The position numbers were made by a program, and so were the translations under genes. Below are positions 12,201 to 22,685 of a DNA stretch of 64,000 nucleotides, piece after piece. The notes below the pieces were generated by a model. That model worked only from the letters and a program-made list of their open reading frames with translations. It was not told where the DNA came from and made no database searches. Each line of letters opens with the position of its first letter. Position 1 is the stretch's first letter. The DNA comes from Isoetes taiwanensis (taxonomy: Eukaryota > Streptophyta > Lycopodiopsida > Isoetales > Isoetaceae). The stretch spans positions 17,176,041 to 17,240,040 of the forward strand of contig JAJEKV010000002.1 of NCBI GenBank assembly GCA_021234155.1, in the 5' to 3' direction.

Positions 12201-12920
12201 AGAAATGGCAATGCAACAACTGCAGAATTTAAGCCCACCCATATTGAAACAGGTGTTTCCGTTGATTGAGCAACTCTCACCGCTTTATGAAGAACTTGCC
12301 AGTGGCAAAGAGAGCTTCATACCTTCAAGAGAGGAGGCAGCTCGCATGGTAGAATTTCTATGAACTGTTCATTTATCTGATATCTAGGTTTTACAATGCG
12401 GCTATTCTTCGTATTGTGGAGATCAATAAGTATTACACTGTACTGACAGGTTAAATCGTATTATGGAGTAAGAAGAAATCTTCTTATACGGTTTAAAGAT
12501 GATGGGATTGACGAGACACCTGATTTAGCACAAATGTTAAGTTCAGGCTCATCTGTTAGTGCATCATCTTTAGACATGGCAATCCGAACGTTACCTGGAG
12601 ATCATCCTCGACCCTTGCAGCAGGCAGGCAGACGGTTTTGAGATTCTAATTTAAATGAGAAGTAACCCGTTTCTTTCCATTTGCAGGTGTGGCCTGAGGT
12701 TCCTGGGAATGTTGCAGATGCAATGTCAAGAGGGCAGGAGCTATTAACTACTTTAACAGCTGGAACTCCATTTGCAAACGTAGCAAAAGAAATGGGACAG
12801 TCATTTGGAACCGAAACAGGATCCCAACGACTTCGTCAACATGTCATCATGGATATCCAACTACTGGTAGATGAAATAGCTTCTTGGATGCTGCAACATA
12901 TAAGCAAAAGATTGCCATGA
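9205..12920 (+). CDS. DUF1350 family protein (alpha/beta-hydrolase-like, probably plastid)
   Basis: Ten exons give 1299 bp, 432 residues: 9205-9410, 9700-9760, 10499-10623, 10864-10975, 11052-11124, 11549-11604, 11722-11829, 12199-12348, 12450-12623, 12687-12920. All phases agree. Family hallmarks are VHFIGGVFVGAAPQLTYR in exon 3, LIVATPFISGFDH in exon 4, a nucleophile-elbow-like GVGHSLGSLIH in exon 5, and FMSFNH plus AIEAIPIF in exons 6-7. The C-terminus has LLVDEIASWM. The N-terminus (MAAASSLGLL, Ser/His-rich) looks like a plastid transit peptide. The biochemical role of DUF1350 is not established; the fold and GHSLG suggest a hydrolase-like protein. Introns are GT-AG except the ninth, which starts GC (12624). 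I chose ATG 9205 because the upstream in-frame sequence is not transit-peptide-like. The frame is intact. Confidence 0.9.
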
Positions 12921-13424
12921 TCATATATCTAAAAGTTAACTTTAAACCTTATTCTTGTGCATGGCTTATAAAATTCCATGCAGTTGTATACCTTATATGT
13001 ACAGAATGTATAGTGTTGCGAAAACTCACTTTAAGCCTTGCCCATAGGTTCCTTTTGAATATTCCGACAGCACATGGTTAAAACCAGAGATATTTATTGC
13101 TGAAAGTGAAGCCCGCTCTGCTAATAGAGGAATTCCACATCTCCCATAGAACAAATAAACTAGTGGAAATGCAGGCTTGGGGCAAAGGATAGGGTGCGGC
13201 GACATCATCCAAATGAGATTGACAATGCATAGAGAATTCTGTATAAGCTAATGTATTGCCATACAACTTATCGAGGGTGTATTATCATTTGGGGTGTTTC
13301 AAATTTATTTTTGGACCATTGGATGCAAGCATATTGCACAACACATTCCACCTCATCAAATTTCAGCCCTTGAATCCAAGTCAAGGTGCAGTCAAATTCA
13401 TTGTATTTGACTCACCCCTTAGAG
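12921..13424. other. 3' flank of the DUF1350 gene
   Basis: AT-rich. A short open stretch at 13048-13149, preceded by a splice-acceptor-like CCCATAG and ending in TAG, could be an alternative last exon, but the conserved family C-terminus is already in exon 10. I see nothing else here. Confidence 0.35.
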
Positions 13425-13913
13425 CCATACTAACCATTGAAAACCTTAGGTTATAAAAATACCTTTTCTGATCTCGGCTACATAATCCCAGAAGCATAAT
13501 TTGGGTCACACAATTCAAGCAGCAGCCACCACATAAATTACAATGAGCCTGGGGAGTCGAACCCCAGTATAAATTCCCGTGCTCATCCAAGCATAGCATG
13601 CATTCCACAAAAGGGATGCGTGCTGTACCCAGGGGCCGAAGCCCACTAACACATTGGTGACCTCATAATGGTCCCTAACCAATTTCAGTTTACTCATAAT
13701 CATTAACAAACCATTTCCCACAACTAGCATAACCACAACTATCCATTAACTCAAAACAGACATTACAATGTTGAAGGACACTCAACCAGATGAATGAAGT
13801 TGAGCTCCCCAACACCAAAGTGCTCTTGCAAGCACTACAACACAAATCCAGATCAACCTCCATGAACTTCCTATACAAATAACAAACTAACAAAACACAA
13901 ACATAAACATAAA

Positions 13914-14393
13914 CTAGTTCATAGCCGAGCCACTTTGCGCATGCCTTATCACCGCATCTAACTGACGTATCTCCTGCACAAGTAATGCCCTTGCAAAGCT
14001 CATATGAGAACGCAATATATGCAATTCAAAAACAGGCACACCCAAGTGCTCCCACTCCACGATAGATATAGCACTGTCAATGGACATGTAGAATGCCCTA
14101 AGCTGCCGCCTAAGGAAACACAGTGATGCCGCAATCTTATGCGCCTCACTCCCAACCTGAATAACGTTATTAACAAACTCCTGAGCAGAGAGTGCTGCCT
14201 CTGGTTCAGCTGAGTACACAACAGGGTTGGGATGGGATGCATCTATGGCAGATGAAATAAAAGATTCAGGCAAGAACACAACAGGCTCTTCTACGCCAAC
14301 AACTGGTTCCAGATCAGTCTCCATGACTCCTGCAACTATACAACAAACAAAAGCATGAGAACAAAGAAACTCAACTGTACAACCAACACCCAA
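13914..14393 (-). CDS. Unrecognised protein in the Rep-like element
   Basis: A 159-residue open frame on the same strand as the Rep-like ORF and 3' of it. It is acidic in its first third (METDLEPVVGVEEPVVFLPE) and then helical with LCFLRRQLRAFYMSIDSAIS and LVQEIRQLDAVIRHAQ. I do not recognise it. A neighbouring frame at 14403-14669 is also acidic (PADEEDNNFEDIHDASY) and could be an upstream exon or part of the same product. Its strand and its position inside the direct repeats suggest it belongs to the element. Confidence 0.35.
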   Translation of the reverse strand: MGVGCTVEFLCSHAFVCCIVAGVMETDLEPVVGVEEPVVFLPESFISSAIDASHPNPVVYSAEPEAALSAQEFVNNVIQVGSEAHKIAASLCFLRRQLRAFYMSIDSAISIVEWEHLGVPVFELHILRSHMSFARALLVQEIRQLDAVIRHAQSGSAMN

Positions 14394-14402
14394 GCAAGTT
14401 CA

Positions 14403-14669
14403 TCAGCCAACAGCCATGGTACGATCACCCTTGTGCACAGGGATATAATCTACGCCAGGCTCAAGTATCACGACATCAGGGCTATCTGCACTATAAGAAG
14501 CATCATGTATATCCTCAAAATTATTGTCTTCCTCGTCAGCAGGAATAGCATCATCCCAATAACGCCTGTGCCCAAGCCCATTCCTCTCCACAGGCACAAA
14601 GCCTGCTGGCAAACCAAATAGAATCGTCCTCATGTCAGACGACATGCAGTGACTAGGGTTTAGCAGCAC
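14403..14669 (-). CDS. Unrecognised acidic ORF in the Rep-like element
   Basis: An 88-residue open frame between the Rep-like ORF and the 13914-14393 ORF. It includes GLPAGFVPVERNGLGHRRYW followed by an Asp/Glu-rich tail. No family is recognised. It may be joined by splicing to one or both neighbours. Confidence 0.3.
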   Translation of the reverse strand: MLLNPSHCMSSDMRTILFGLPAGFVPVERNGLGHRRYWDDAIPADEEDNNFEDIHDASYSADSPDVVILEPGVDYIPVHKGDRTMAVG

Positions 14670-14891
14670 TCTCTAGGCAGCCCGAACACGATGCTCATTG
14701 ATATGAGCCATGTTTGAAGGGATGATCCAGGAACTAGACAAGGTAAATTTTCCAGATCAAATCATCCTAGCCAAGGTATACAATAGACTAGCTGTCAACC
14801 TACGATTCCCTTGGTAATTCACAAAATGTGCAGCTCAATTCAAGAGGTTCTTATTGTCAAGCACAACAAGATTCTTCGTATCACCAGCTCC

Positions 14892-15449
14892 CTATCTCAA
14901 ATAGAGATCTTTTCCTTTCTCAATAGCAGCCTCACTCACATTATGGAGATGACAAACATAATGGACTTTCCCAACGTCCTTCATACAATACCCAATCATG
15001 CCTTCAAGACAATAAAGGCGAGTGTTTTTAAGGGCTTTGCATACCAAAATCACACCCGGTGGCTTTGAAACCCAATTGAAATCCTTTTTCATAGCATCAT
15101 TCATGGCCCTAGGACTCTTGAACTGAGCTCTAAAAACAGCCTGGCAGTGCAAGTGATCAACACTTGCACCATGTTCCATGGCCAAAGCTCCAGCCAAACA
15201 CCTTCGATTGCAAAAGCCAACAAGAGCATCATAAAAACTCGTCGGCACATCTTGCCCAGACAAACCCAAGGTGACACTGACATCTATGGCACTCCAATCC
15301 TGACCAAGAGAACAACAAGCAGCATGTCCCCCAGTCTGAGGCTCTCCAGAATTAGAGGAGCCAATTTTTAAAGAACTCAGAGAAGGAGGCACAGACCAAG
15401 CAACACCCTTCCCATTCCTCGCTGCTCTCTTTAAAGACATCACAAACAA
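14892..15449 (-). CDS. HUH/Rep-like endonuclease domain ORF (185 aa)
   Basis: The frame contains DHLHCQAVFRAQF near residues 97-109, which matches the histidine-hydrophobic-histidine metal motif of Rep (HUH) nucleases. About 65 residues later comes MIGYCMKD, matching the catalytic-tyrosine motif (YCxK type). Between them is GVILVCKALKNTRLYCLEG, and after them HYVCHLHNVSEAAIEKG. HUH nucleases nick single-stranded DNA and stay linked to its 5' end through the tyrosine. An N-terminal extension contains VSVTLGLSGQDVPTSFYDAL, plausibly the first beta strand region. No SF1 or SF3 helicase follows, which argues against Helitrons and viral Reps and for a replitron-like element. Open frames upstream (15352-15725) may hold an N-terminal exon. 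Confidence 0.55.
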   Translation of the reverse strand: MFVMSLKRAARNGKGVAWSVPPSLSSLKIGSSNSGEPQTGGHAACCSLGQDWSAIDVSVTLGLSGQDVPTSFYDALVGFCNRRCLAGALAMEHGASVDHLHCQAVFRAQFKSPRAMNDAMKKDFNWVSKPPGVILVCKALKNTRLYCLEGMIGYCMKDVGKVHYVCHLHNVSEAAIEKGKDLYLR

Positions 15450-15803
15450 AATAAAAGCAGCAAACCTGGCTTACCTGTGACAGAAATCCGCTGACACAAA
15501 ACTGGAGATGGCCTTCCGAACAACCAAGATGACCCCTGCTTATTCTGTGGCCCAAAACAGAAATAATGACAAAACCAAGACACATACCCGGCACTGCCAT
15601 CGCCATTTCCGCCATGCCCATCTCCAGACCACATGAGAACTCCCAGTTCCAGCCAACCTAGGCACAGATGCCAGCCCTAGATTCCCATATTTCAAATTCA
15701 TAGTGCCACCGTCATTTCCTACCATATTTTCATACGAATACCCATACTAACAACTGAAAACCTTATGTTATAAAAAAACCATTTCAAATTTCGGCCACAT
15801 AAT

Positions 15804-17232
15804 AAACTTTGTTTCTATACCCTCAATTGCTTTTTAATAATCTAAAAAAATAACTCTCCAAGTAACAATAAACTACAATAATATTGAAATGTAGACTAGA
15901 GCAGGTATATCATATAGTATAATACAAGATGCATTAGTTATGTTGAAGCATATATTGTAAATGGTGACAAAAATTCCACATACATTGTGCCATCTCTATA
16001 GTTGCCGTAGCAGCAGGATGCCCCAACTTATTCTGTCAAAAATCAAAAAGTTCTGTTAGATATTTAAAACATATTATTTGGTGCATTTGCATTCTGTATT
16101 AACACCAATACTTAAATTTCTACAAAGTTAAAGGCTATTGTCTAGCTTGCTTTCTATTGGCTCTTCATTTTATGTTATGGGGATACTACAAATATGATAG
16201 GTACAAGACAGGAGTGCAGTGGTGATTTTAGTGGCATGTTATTAAGACATGACTATAGCTACTTTACCAAGTAATTTAAGATCAAAAAAATACTTTAAGG
16301 CGGTAAAATATACCAACCCATCTTGCCTTTAATACAAGGAAGAATTCAATTGTATGGTCTTTAGAAAATTCGAAAGCAAATCCAATTTTTAAGGTGAATA
16401 AAGTAGGGACTTAATCGAAACGCAAGTCTTCTCAACACATTTATGTTTGATGGTCGACAAAGCAGCATATTTGCAATAAATTCATAATGCAATGGACTCT
16501 TGACTTTTACAGCAATTTGTAAGAATTAATAGGCGTCAATTTCTGGTCTAAATCAACAATTCTTTTTCTCCTGAATATAGCTGATATCATATTTGAGATC
16601 TCACACGATCCATAAATAGTGTTATATTCAAAGCAAAAACACCCAACTGTAGATGCTATTTTCAAGACCTTAACAGAAGCACTGATCCAAATTCGGTCTG
16701 CAGCTATAGCCAGATCCATAATCTTTATGGTCCTCTTCTTATCTCATTTCGGATTCATGCATATCACTCAGAATTTGTTTCTGATTTATCACCTGTTGCA
16801 ATCACTGTTTCTGCAATTTCCTAAATGTGAGCAATTTACAATAACTTCCTATCCATGTGTAGACCCTTGTTTTGTTTCCCTCGTTCAATATAACAAATAT
16901 TACATGTTTTTACAAGCATATGTCTGCAACTATACAAATGCTTGAAGTAGAACTATCATTACTCATTAGAAACATGATAAAAAGTAATCCAAGTCTTTCC
17001 ATCTTTAGATATGTCTGCTATCCAAACAATTTATAGCCTAAAGTAACCATTATTTGCCAAGGACTATAAACTTTTTTTGCTTAAATAAAAGCTTTGTCTG
17101 TTGCACAGCAATGGAGAAACAATATTGGAGCTTCGAATAGAGTAGAAATCCTGATCATAGTCATTTGGCATATATAGATAGATAGTCTTCTTGACAGTGA
17201 GATCATTTCCCATTATCTTAATGTATATTTAG
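15804..17232. other. No supported gene
   Basis: AT-rich sequence without convincing coding potential or recognisable repeats. Confidence 0.4.
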
Positions 17233-17410
17233 TGGCATCACTAGAAGAATGCACCAGAAATGTCAGAGAAGTTCTTGAAGTGCCACCACAAACATATGAA
17301 AGTGAAACAAAAGCACAGGTGAAGGCGAAAGGGGAAAAACTGCAAGCAACTCATTCTATGGAAAAGCTTGATGTTCAAGAGGTAGAACAGTCTGCTACAC
17401 AAGAGACCTA
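17233..17410 (+). pseudogene. Isolated exon-like open segment
   Basis: Preceded by TATATTTAG (acceptor-like) and ending in TAG, this reads as 59 polar codons (VASLEECTRNVREVLEV, then Glu/Lys/Gln-rich to QSATQET). It could be a 3'-terminal exon of an unseen or decayed gene. No family is recognised and no upstream exon was found. Confidence 0.25.
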
Positions 17411-18086
17411 GTACTCAATACATGAAATGGGAATTTTGTGTTTCTTTAGTGGCAGGGACTATATAATGAACATTAACCCCCCATATCATCACAATAGGCA
17501 ACCAACATGCTATCAGAATAAAGGTTACAGTGTCATCCTGATAAATTGCAGCATAATTTGGGTTAATGTAGCTCCATTTATTAAGCCCAGAAAGCTTTCA
17601 AATATCACGACAAATAGTGCAAAAAGCTGAGATAAAATCGCAAGTCAATTAGGCACCCAACAATTGATCCTCTACTTTAGGAAAATCCTCCATAAAAAAG
17701 AATCAGAGCAGTGGCTTACCTGACGGGTCCTTTGCACCGAGAAATTGATGCAGAAAAGAAACTTGAAAACCATGTATAGAAAAGAATCAACATGTTTCAA
17801 TGACACATGTATTTTGTAAGGCGTATGTATTTCTTGTAGATACATAAGGCATTAGTAAGAGGCTATGGATGCCAAGAAAGCTAAATGAAATGGCAGAGCC
17901 AAACTATAAATGATTGCAGAAGATCCAAAATAGCTTTGCCCTTCATCGATGTGCATATGTAGCAAAATAACAGGGGGTTCCAAAGGGATATGGATATAAT
18001 TCTTGAAACCATAGACCATATCCCTAAAACAATTCAATGGGTTATTATAAAAAAAAACATAGATTTAAGATAAAAAATAATCACTT

Positions 18087-18435
18087 TAGCTCACTGGTTA
18101 GATTGGTTAAAGTAGTCTTATTAGGACATTGAGTTATTTTGGTAGAGGTTCAAGATCCTGTATTTCATAGTCTAAAACCTTAAGCGAAGCCGTCTAGAGG
18201 CTCGATATACCATCAAAACCTTGAGCAAACTCGTATTTAACATCTCAAAATCATAGGCGCCCCCAATCATAAATGAGTATAAGCGAAACGAGAGGTGCTC
18301 AAAGGCTTCAACATACAGTCTGGGCCATAGGATTGACAGATCCAACGACTGTGGTAGTCTAAGGTGCATATGTAGCCTGACAAATGTATTTGCTGCACAT
18401 ATCCAACACACTAATCTCTCCATCTCAAAGGCCAT
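18087..18435 (+). mobile_element. SINE-like sequence with tRNA-derived head
   Basis: TAGCTCACTGGT (18087-18098) fits a Pol III A box, and GGTTCAAGATCC (18147-18158) fits a B box about 50 bp later, the spacing of tRNA-derived SINEs. The head cannot fold into a functional tRNA. The 3' end is uncertain; I place it near the end of a low-complexity-free body. Confidence 0.4.
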
Positions 18436-19194
18436 AACAATGATTGCACAATCAAGAATGTTGAAGGAAATTGACAGATGGTGGTCCTATATCAAAAAGC
18501 AATATTACAATACAAAATTATACATTATTGTAGCCATATCCCTTGTGACAATGGCATGCTTTGCTGGTTATAGTTGATATGTATGGCTTTTGGCAGGATA
18601 GAATTTATGCTTCTGTATAGTAGAACAGTCCTAAATAAATGCTCGTAAAATCTAGAAGGATGGCAAGGATGTGAGTAGAAGCTAAAGTGGTTAATATAAT
18701 ATTTCCACTTTTACAAAGAAAACCTAAGATTCCATAGCCTACCTATATACAAGAGTCAGAATGCCGACTACATAGGAGGAGTTTCAGCATTTTGAATGGG
18801 TTCATAGCAAATTTACCACAAAAGAACAGATAATCAAAGCAGTGGCTTATAACGTAGCGTAGCGTCCAGTGTTGTTTGAATAGCTCTGGAATGTATCTGG
18901 CAGTGAAATATCATGAGATCCAACATCTATCCGTGCTTTCTTTGATGCCAGCCATGAAGAATTTGCTTATGTAGCCTTGATCTGCAGAGGAGCCCGCACA
19001 TGCTTCAATAACAATTTCTTGCAGATTTTAGATATGTAGTATAGACATCTATCATGTATCCTAATAATGTGTCTATTTAAGAAAAGTAGCTTTCTCATTT
19101 AAAAATTGTAATTAATGCTGCTATGTGCGGGAATTGGCACATCTAAGACTCTTCAGAAACAATAAAAGTTTGGTTCCTGTATTATCATACTGCC

Positions 19195-19830
19195 TAATGA
19201 TTTGACTATCCTGCATGAATAGAACCTGATTACCTGATGTTGCAATTATGTGGTTCGAACAGGGGCATTCGCACATACAAATTGATAAGGGATAAACTCA
19301 GAATAATCTATGAAGTCGCAATCTAAACATTGAAGCTCCAACACTTTCCTCTAATATCCGATTAGAAGCAAATAGCTGCAAGATTGCATCTTTTAGCTAT
19401 GGCATGGCCAATTACTGAATGCCCCATAAATGTTTAGCTATGATGAAAATAGTAAGAAATGGCTATAAAAAACCTGACTCAATTTCAAACAATGTTAAAG
19501 ATCTGCAAATCAAGGCATATATGTGCTTCATGATTTGAGCTTTCTGCTTGAATAGAACTATATTGGTCCAGCACAGGCATTTGCACATGCAAAATAATAG
19601 GAAAAAAAACTCTGAATAATCTACATAGCTGCAACAATCTAAGCTATGATGAAGCTTAAAAAATCTGAACTATGAAGCTCCAGCATTTTCCTCTCATCCA
19701 ATTAGAAATGTATAGCTGCAATATTGCATGCTTTTAGCTATGATCGATTGCTTGAATGCCCCATGGATCTTTAACAATGCTTAAAATAGAATGAAATAGC
19801 CATAGGAAACCTGGCCCAAATATAAACAGA
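19195..19830. repeat. Diverged tandem duplication (~320-bp unit, two copies)
   Basis: Copy 1 (about 19195-19500) and copy 2 (about 19540-19830) share ordered blocks. These include GGCATTCGCACATACAAA/GGCATTTGCACATGCAAA, CTCAGAATAATCTA/CTCTGAATAATCTA, GAAGCTCCAACACTTTCCTC/GAAGCTCCAGCATTTTCCTC, TTTTAGCTATG and GAATGCCCCATAAAT/GAATGCCCCATGGAT. No coding sequence is apparent. Confidence 0.6.
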
Positions 19831-21134
19831 CTTGCTAAGGCGACTAAAGTTCTGCATACATTTGTATCCTAACCACCTGACTAAAGAGAGGATTTCAAAC
19901 ATTACCAGCTAAGCTCCTATATCCTTGAAGCCACCTAAAACATACATAAGATAGAAGAAATTGACGTAATCCACTCATATATCTTATCCAGAGGTATGTA
20001 AATTCCAGAGGAATACGTGATCTCGTCTGGGTCAAAGTAATAAATCTATTTCAGAGGAACAATTGATTTAGGAAGAAGCTTACAAAATCCAATTCAAATT
20101 GTTCATACCTTGATAGTTACAACCAAGTCCTGATCTAGTTTTCAAAAATTGTTAATCTACTACGGCCGAACTTAAAGGGAATTGAAGCCATTCACCAATC
20201 TAATAAAATTGACCTGCAAAATCATACCACAGAGAAATGCTGTTGATGTTGGATGACCTACTATGACACACTCTTCTGCTCTTAGTTCTTGAACCAAAAT
20301 GCATCACAAACCTTGAAGCACTCTTTACGTCCTTGAATTCGTTCGAATCAGATACAAATTCATTGATTATGCTCTTCTTGCTTGATTTCTGCAAAATTCA
20401 AGATGGATTTGAGCAAGTTATAAACACCAACTTTTAACTAAGGGAAAATCATATCATCACAGATAAAAACCTTTCAGCTCTTTTTAAACCATGCTTTTGG
20501 TGCCCTAACCTAGAGCACGAACTACTTGGCCTCCATGCCATCTAATCCGGCAGTACATGCTCAACATCATCTGCCTTATGCTCAGGTTGTCGTGCATAAG
20601 ACAACAGATGGGCCAAGGACGTCTGTGCAAAGATATTGGTACATTACATGATGCCCTAGATAAACCATTATAAGCTGGGAAGGATTTCACAGTGCACCTT
20701 ATAGTTCTTCACACAGTGGACCCCTTGAAAAAATATTAAACCTCTTGTGTGAAGCTGGGATGATGAGATCTGAAATTGGAATAAGAGAAACCATGTGGAG
20801 CCGGAATGATAAGAAAACATTTGCTATAACCGGAAGCAACACTTAGAGAAAGCTAATTTTATATGTCCAAACTCACACATTAACCTAAATATTACAGAGT
20901 AAAATATACTGTTCTTGCCTCATTGTTCTAAACCTGATGTGCTGTGTTACTTACAATCGATACCATGTTAAAGAACAACCATTCTCCTACGCATCGTCTA
21001 TCTGCAAGAAATGTAACAATAAGAAACACCCAGTAAGCATATACAGGCAATAAATAAATCATACCTCCATTTCTGAATCACGAGTATCCTAACCCATGGA
21101 AGGGGTCGAGGCACTATCATCGGGATGATTTTAA
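19831..21134. other. No supported gene
   Basis: AT-rich. No convincing open frame, RNA gene or repeat, apart from the start of the repeat array that follows. Confidence 0.4.
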
Positions 21135-21463
21135 GAACCATTGATATTTATGGAAGGGGTCGAGGGACTATCATTGGGATGATTTTAAGAACCATTGATA
21201 TTTATGGAAGGGATCGAGGCACTATCATTGGGATGATTATTTGTTGAGGGAGCAGCCCATAGATAATATCCCATATGATAAGTCATGCATTCTAATTAAA
21301 GGCAAGGAGATGTTTTGAGATAAAAGGAAACTGTCTGCTAAAAAAGGCTAAAGTCATGGAGAGATTTATAAGTAGAACCTAAACTTCAGTTAGAGATATC
21401 TCCGTAGCCAGAGCTCCGATTGAGGCGACTTTTACTTCTTGGAACCGGCTCGGAGCCTAGTTT
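21135..21463 (+). repeat. Left copy of ~330-bp direct repeat (possible old LTR)
   Basis: Very similar to 56467-56796, including a shared end GGCTCGGAGCCTAGTTT. The first part is itself a tandem array of ~59-bp units (AACCATTGATATTTATGGAA ... GGGATGATTTTAAG; about three in this copy, two in the right). Element A plus about 1.2 kb lies between the copies, so this looks like an older element (perhaps a small LTR element) into which A inserted. Confidence 0.55.
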
Positions 21464-22685
21464 ATTTTCCTGGAGATTAAATTTCAATGAGATTAAACAA
21501 CTTACTACTTCTTGATGATAAGATTATCTCAATATTGAAGAGACAAAAGGAGCTGAGCAAAATGGAAGCTGCAAGGGACGGAGATTTTAAGGAGCCAGAA
21601 GCAAGAAGTATCTGCGGTACCTTGTCATGGAGACGAGTTCTCATGGAGACAACTAGCTTGTCATGGAAACAAGTAACAATTGATGTATTCTTGATCAAAT
21701 TTCATTGAGCTCTGCTTTGTCATAATAGCCAAACTACCTACCATAACCTCATGCAAACTCTGAAAGCCTATTTTGATCATTTGATCCTATACAACTTCCT
21801 AGCCTGAGGAGAAAAACTGCAAAGAAGCATTCTTGCTTAAGCTTGCGGAGATCCAGATCGTGGTGATCTGAGAGGCCAGTTGGCCGTGCGGGTTGTCCAT
21901 ATTAATATTTGACTTTGGAAGTCATCTATATTAATACTTGACTTTATTTGTAGGTGCTTTAGTGAAGCATGGAGAACTCTAGGGATAAGCTATTGGATGT
22001 GGATGCGAAATTTGTATTTGGAATCTCAAATTGCTTCATATGGAACAGACTTATGGGTAAAGTTCCTAAGTTGAATTTCTTTATTTGAAATAAAGAATAG
22101 ATATTTTTGTTGTGTATACCCACGGTAGACTAGCAACGACGATTGCAATGTAGTAGGCTTGAACATAGTATACGAGATAGGGAATGCCTCTTGGTAGACT
22201 AGTTATTGTGTCTTCAACACAATTGGCTTGAACAAGAGTGCATAAGACGTATACTTTTGAAGACTAGTAATTGTGATTGCAACACAATTGGCTTGACAAA
22301 CGTTGCGTCTGTATCATGGAGATACACTGTATCATGGTGGTGATACAATCAAGTAGTACCTCGGAGGTACGAAAGATGGTACGAAAGATAATGATGTACT
22401 GTGGTAGTACAAAGGATATATCGTACTTTGGAAATACACGGATATCTATAACCATTGCTGGATTGTGCAAGATTGTGAAACTTCCAGGTTAGAATAGTTG
22501 CGGGTGATCCTTTTGAGAAGGGATGGATTGAAATGGAGCGTATCTTGGATTATCACGGATGGTATATCTTGAGAAGTGATGGATTGATACAGAGCAAGCA
22601 CGTGGGAGTGGTCCACGGCGAATGGGTTATGGAAATATGGCAAAATATGGCAAATAGTATGTGAATGTTAGTCCTAATGTATCCA
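21464..22685. other. Internal part of the older repeat-flanked element
   Basis: Continues at 56414-56466 on the far side of element A. It contains a few local repeats such as AGACTAGTAATTGTGATTGC-like units at about 22130-22300 and short GTAC-rich motifs at 22320-22440. No coding sequence is recognised and no primer site was identified. Confidence 0.35.

Larger units (their letters stand above)
13425..15803 (-). mobile_element. HUH/Rep-encoding element (replitron-like) between direct repeats
   Basis: A ~62-bp imperfect direct repeat, CCATACTAACCATTGAAAAC at 13425 and CCATACTAACAACTGAAAAC at 15742, each running to CGGCCACATAAT or CGGCTACATAAT, brackets a block of minus-strand coding-like sequence with a HUH/Rep-type domain. 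The block also has further open segments at 14403-14669 and 13914-14393 on the same strand. Known eukaryotic replitrons encode a single HUH Rep; direct-repeat termini would fit a rolling-circle-like or single-strand mechanism. The exact boundaries and any target duplication were not resolved. Confidence 0.5.

Noticed and set aside
13048-13149. Extra last exon of the DUF1350 gene
   Set aside because: It is open and preceded by AG, but using it would require splicing out the conserved LLVDEIASWM end.
18087-18158. tRNA gene
   Set aside because: A and B boxes are present, but no acceptor stem or clean cloverleaf can be drawn; a SINE head fits better.
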